This document shows positions 63,841-64,000 of a stretch of 64,000 nt of DNA, one piece after another. This DNA comes from JAGSPQ01 sp038206395. GTDB lineage: Bacteria > Myxococcota > Myxococcia > Myxococcales > Myxococcaceae. Under the pieces are notes generated by a model. The model saw only the letters and a program-made list of their open reading frames with translations, searched no databases and was not told where the DNA came from. The stretch is taken from the NCBI GenBank assembly GCA_038206395.1, contig JBBRAX010000002.1, positions 1 to 64,000 on the forward strand, read 5' to 3'. Each line of letters starts with the position of its first letter. Position 1 is the stretch's first letter. The position numbers and the translations under genes were made by a program.

Positions 63841-64000
63841 TCGACGCCCTCACCTGCCTGGCCGGGGTAGCGCTGGTACAGGCGCTGGGCGCGATGCTGC
63901 GGCGGGGAACCCCCTTCTTCCAGGCGCTGAGGTCCCCGGCCTCTGCTTGGCTGGGGATCGCCGTGCTCTATGCGGCGTCGCTCGGCCTGCCGGGGCTGCT
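63837..64000 (+). CDS. Membrane protein, cut by window edge
   Basis: GTG start overlapping the upstream stop; 54 codons visible, open to the end. Hydrophobic (MIDALTCLAGVALVQALG, then WLGIAVLYAASLGLPGL). Too short to assign; coupled with the preceding membrane protein. Confidence 0.55.
   Translation, partial: MIDALTCLAGVALVQALGAMLRRGTPFFQALRSPASAWLGIAVLYAASLGLPGL

Overview
The window is GC-rich bacterial chromosome with a strong myxobacterial (Myxococcota) character. It carries three Ser/Thr-kinase-type proteins, two FHA-type sigma-54 activator-like regulators, glycine-rich and MopE-like lipoproteins, a TIGR02996-type leucine-rich-repeat protein, a DUF1587/DUF1552 pair, a zinc-ribbon/GYF/TPR giant protein and a Lys-rich topoisomerase I tail. 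No rRNA operon, insertion sequence, prophage or CRISPR array was seen. The species cannot be named from sequence alone.

Layout. 1-989: gene-free, repeat-rich DNA (8-bp tandem repeat, 63-bp inverted repeat). 990-8871: NMN-adenylyltransferase-like/methyltransferase fusion, receiver-domain fragment, NrtR-like Nudix protein, topA, proline iminopeptidase, LRR protein. 8872-16353 (minus strand): a lipoprotein gene, then an apparent operon that in transcription order reads nicotinate phosphoribosyltransferase, PP2C phosphatase, atypical kinase with zinc ribbon, nicotinamidase-like hydrolase, vWA protein. 16669-26449: ECF sigma factor, glycine-rich lipoprotein, lptC-lptA-lptB-rpoN-hpf, a reversed nagZ-like gene, ptsN. 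26446-30932: nucleotidyltransferase-like, UDP-glucose dehydrogenase and decaprenyl-phosphate phosphoribosyltransferase genes, divergent from a glycosyltransferase-like/methyltransferase gene. 31240-37391: two FHA regulators, an IPT/TIG lipoprotein and a broken DUF1587-DUF1552 gene pair. 37446-40289: Rieske/cytochrome b-c fusion/cytochrome c. 40279-48144: PEGA kinase, polysaccharide deacetylase, glycosyltransferase and the TPR giant. 48145-52650: serS, MopE-like lipoprotein, four tRNA-Ser genes, tRNA-Arg(ACG), tadA and the SRP RNA. 52664-64000: dikinase-like protein, GT22 glycosyltransferase, secretin-type pilus N-domain protein with kinase, M32 carboxypeptidase, DUF697-SCP2 fusion, receiver-histidine kinase and a membrane pair cut by the window edge.

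Most notable system. At 10405-16353 a TerY-P-like triad (vWA protein, PP2C phosphatase, zinc-ribbon kinase) is interleaved in one operon with the two enzymes of NAD salvage from nicotinamide (nicotinamidase and nicotinate phosphoribosyltransferase). A 21-bp palindrome sits over the putative -35 box of this operon. An NrtR-like Nudix regulator and an NMN-adenylyltransferase-like fusion are encoded within 14 kb. I infer a phosphorylation-controlled NAD-salvage or NAD-stress module; its function is untested.
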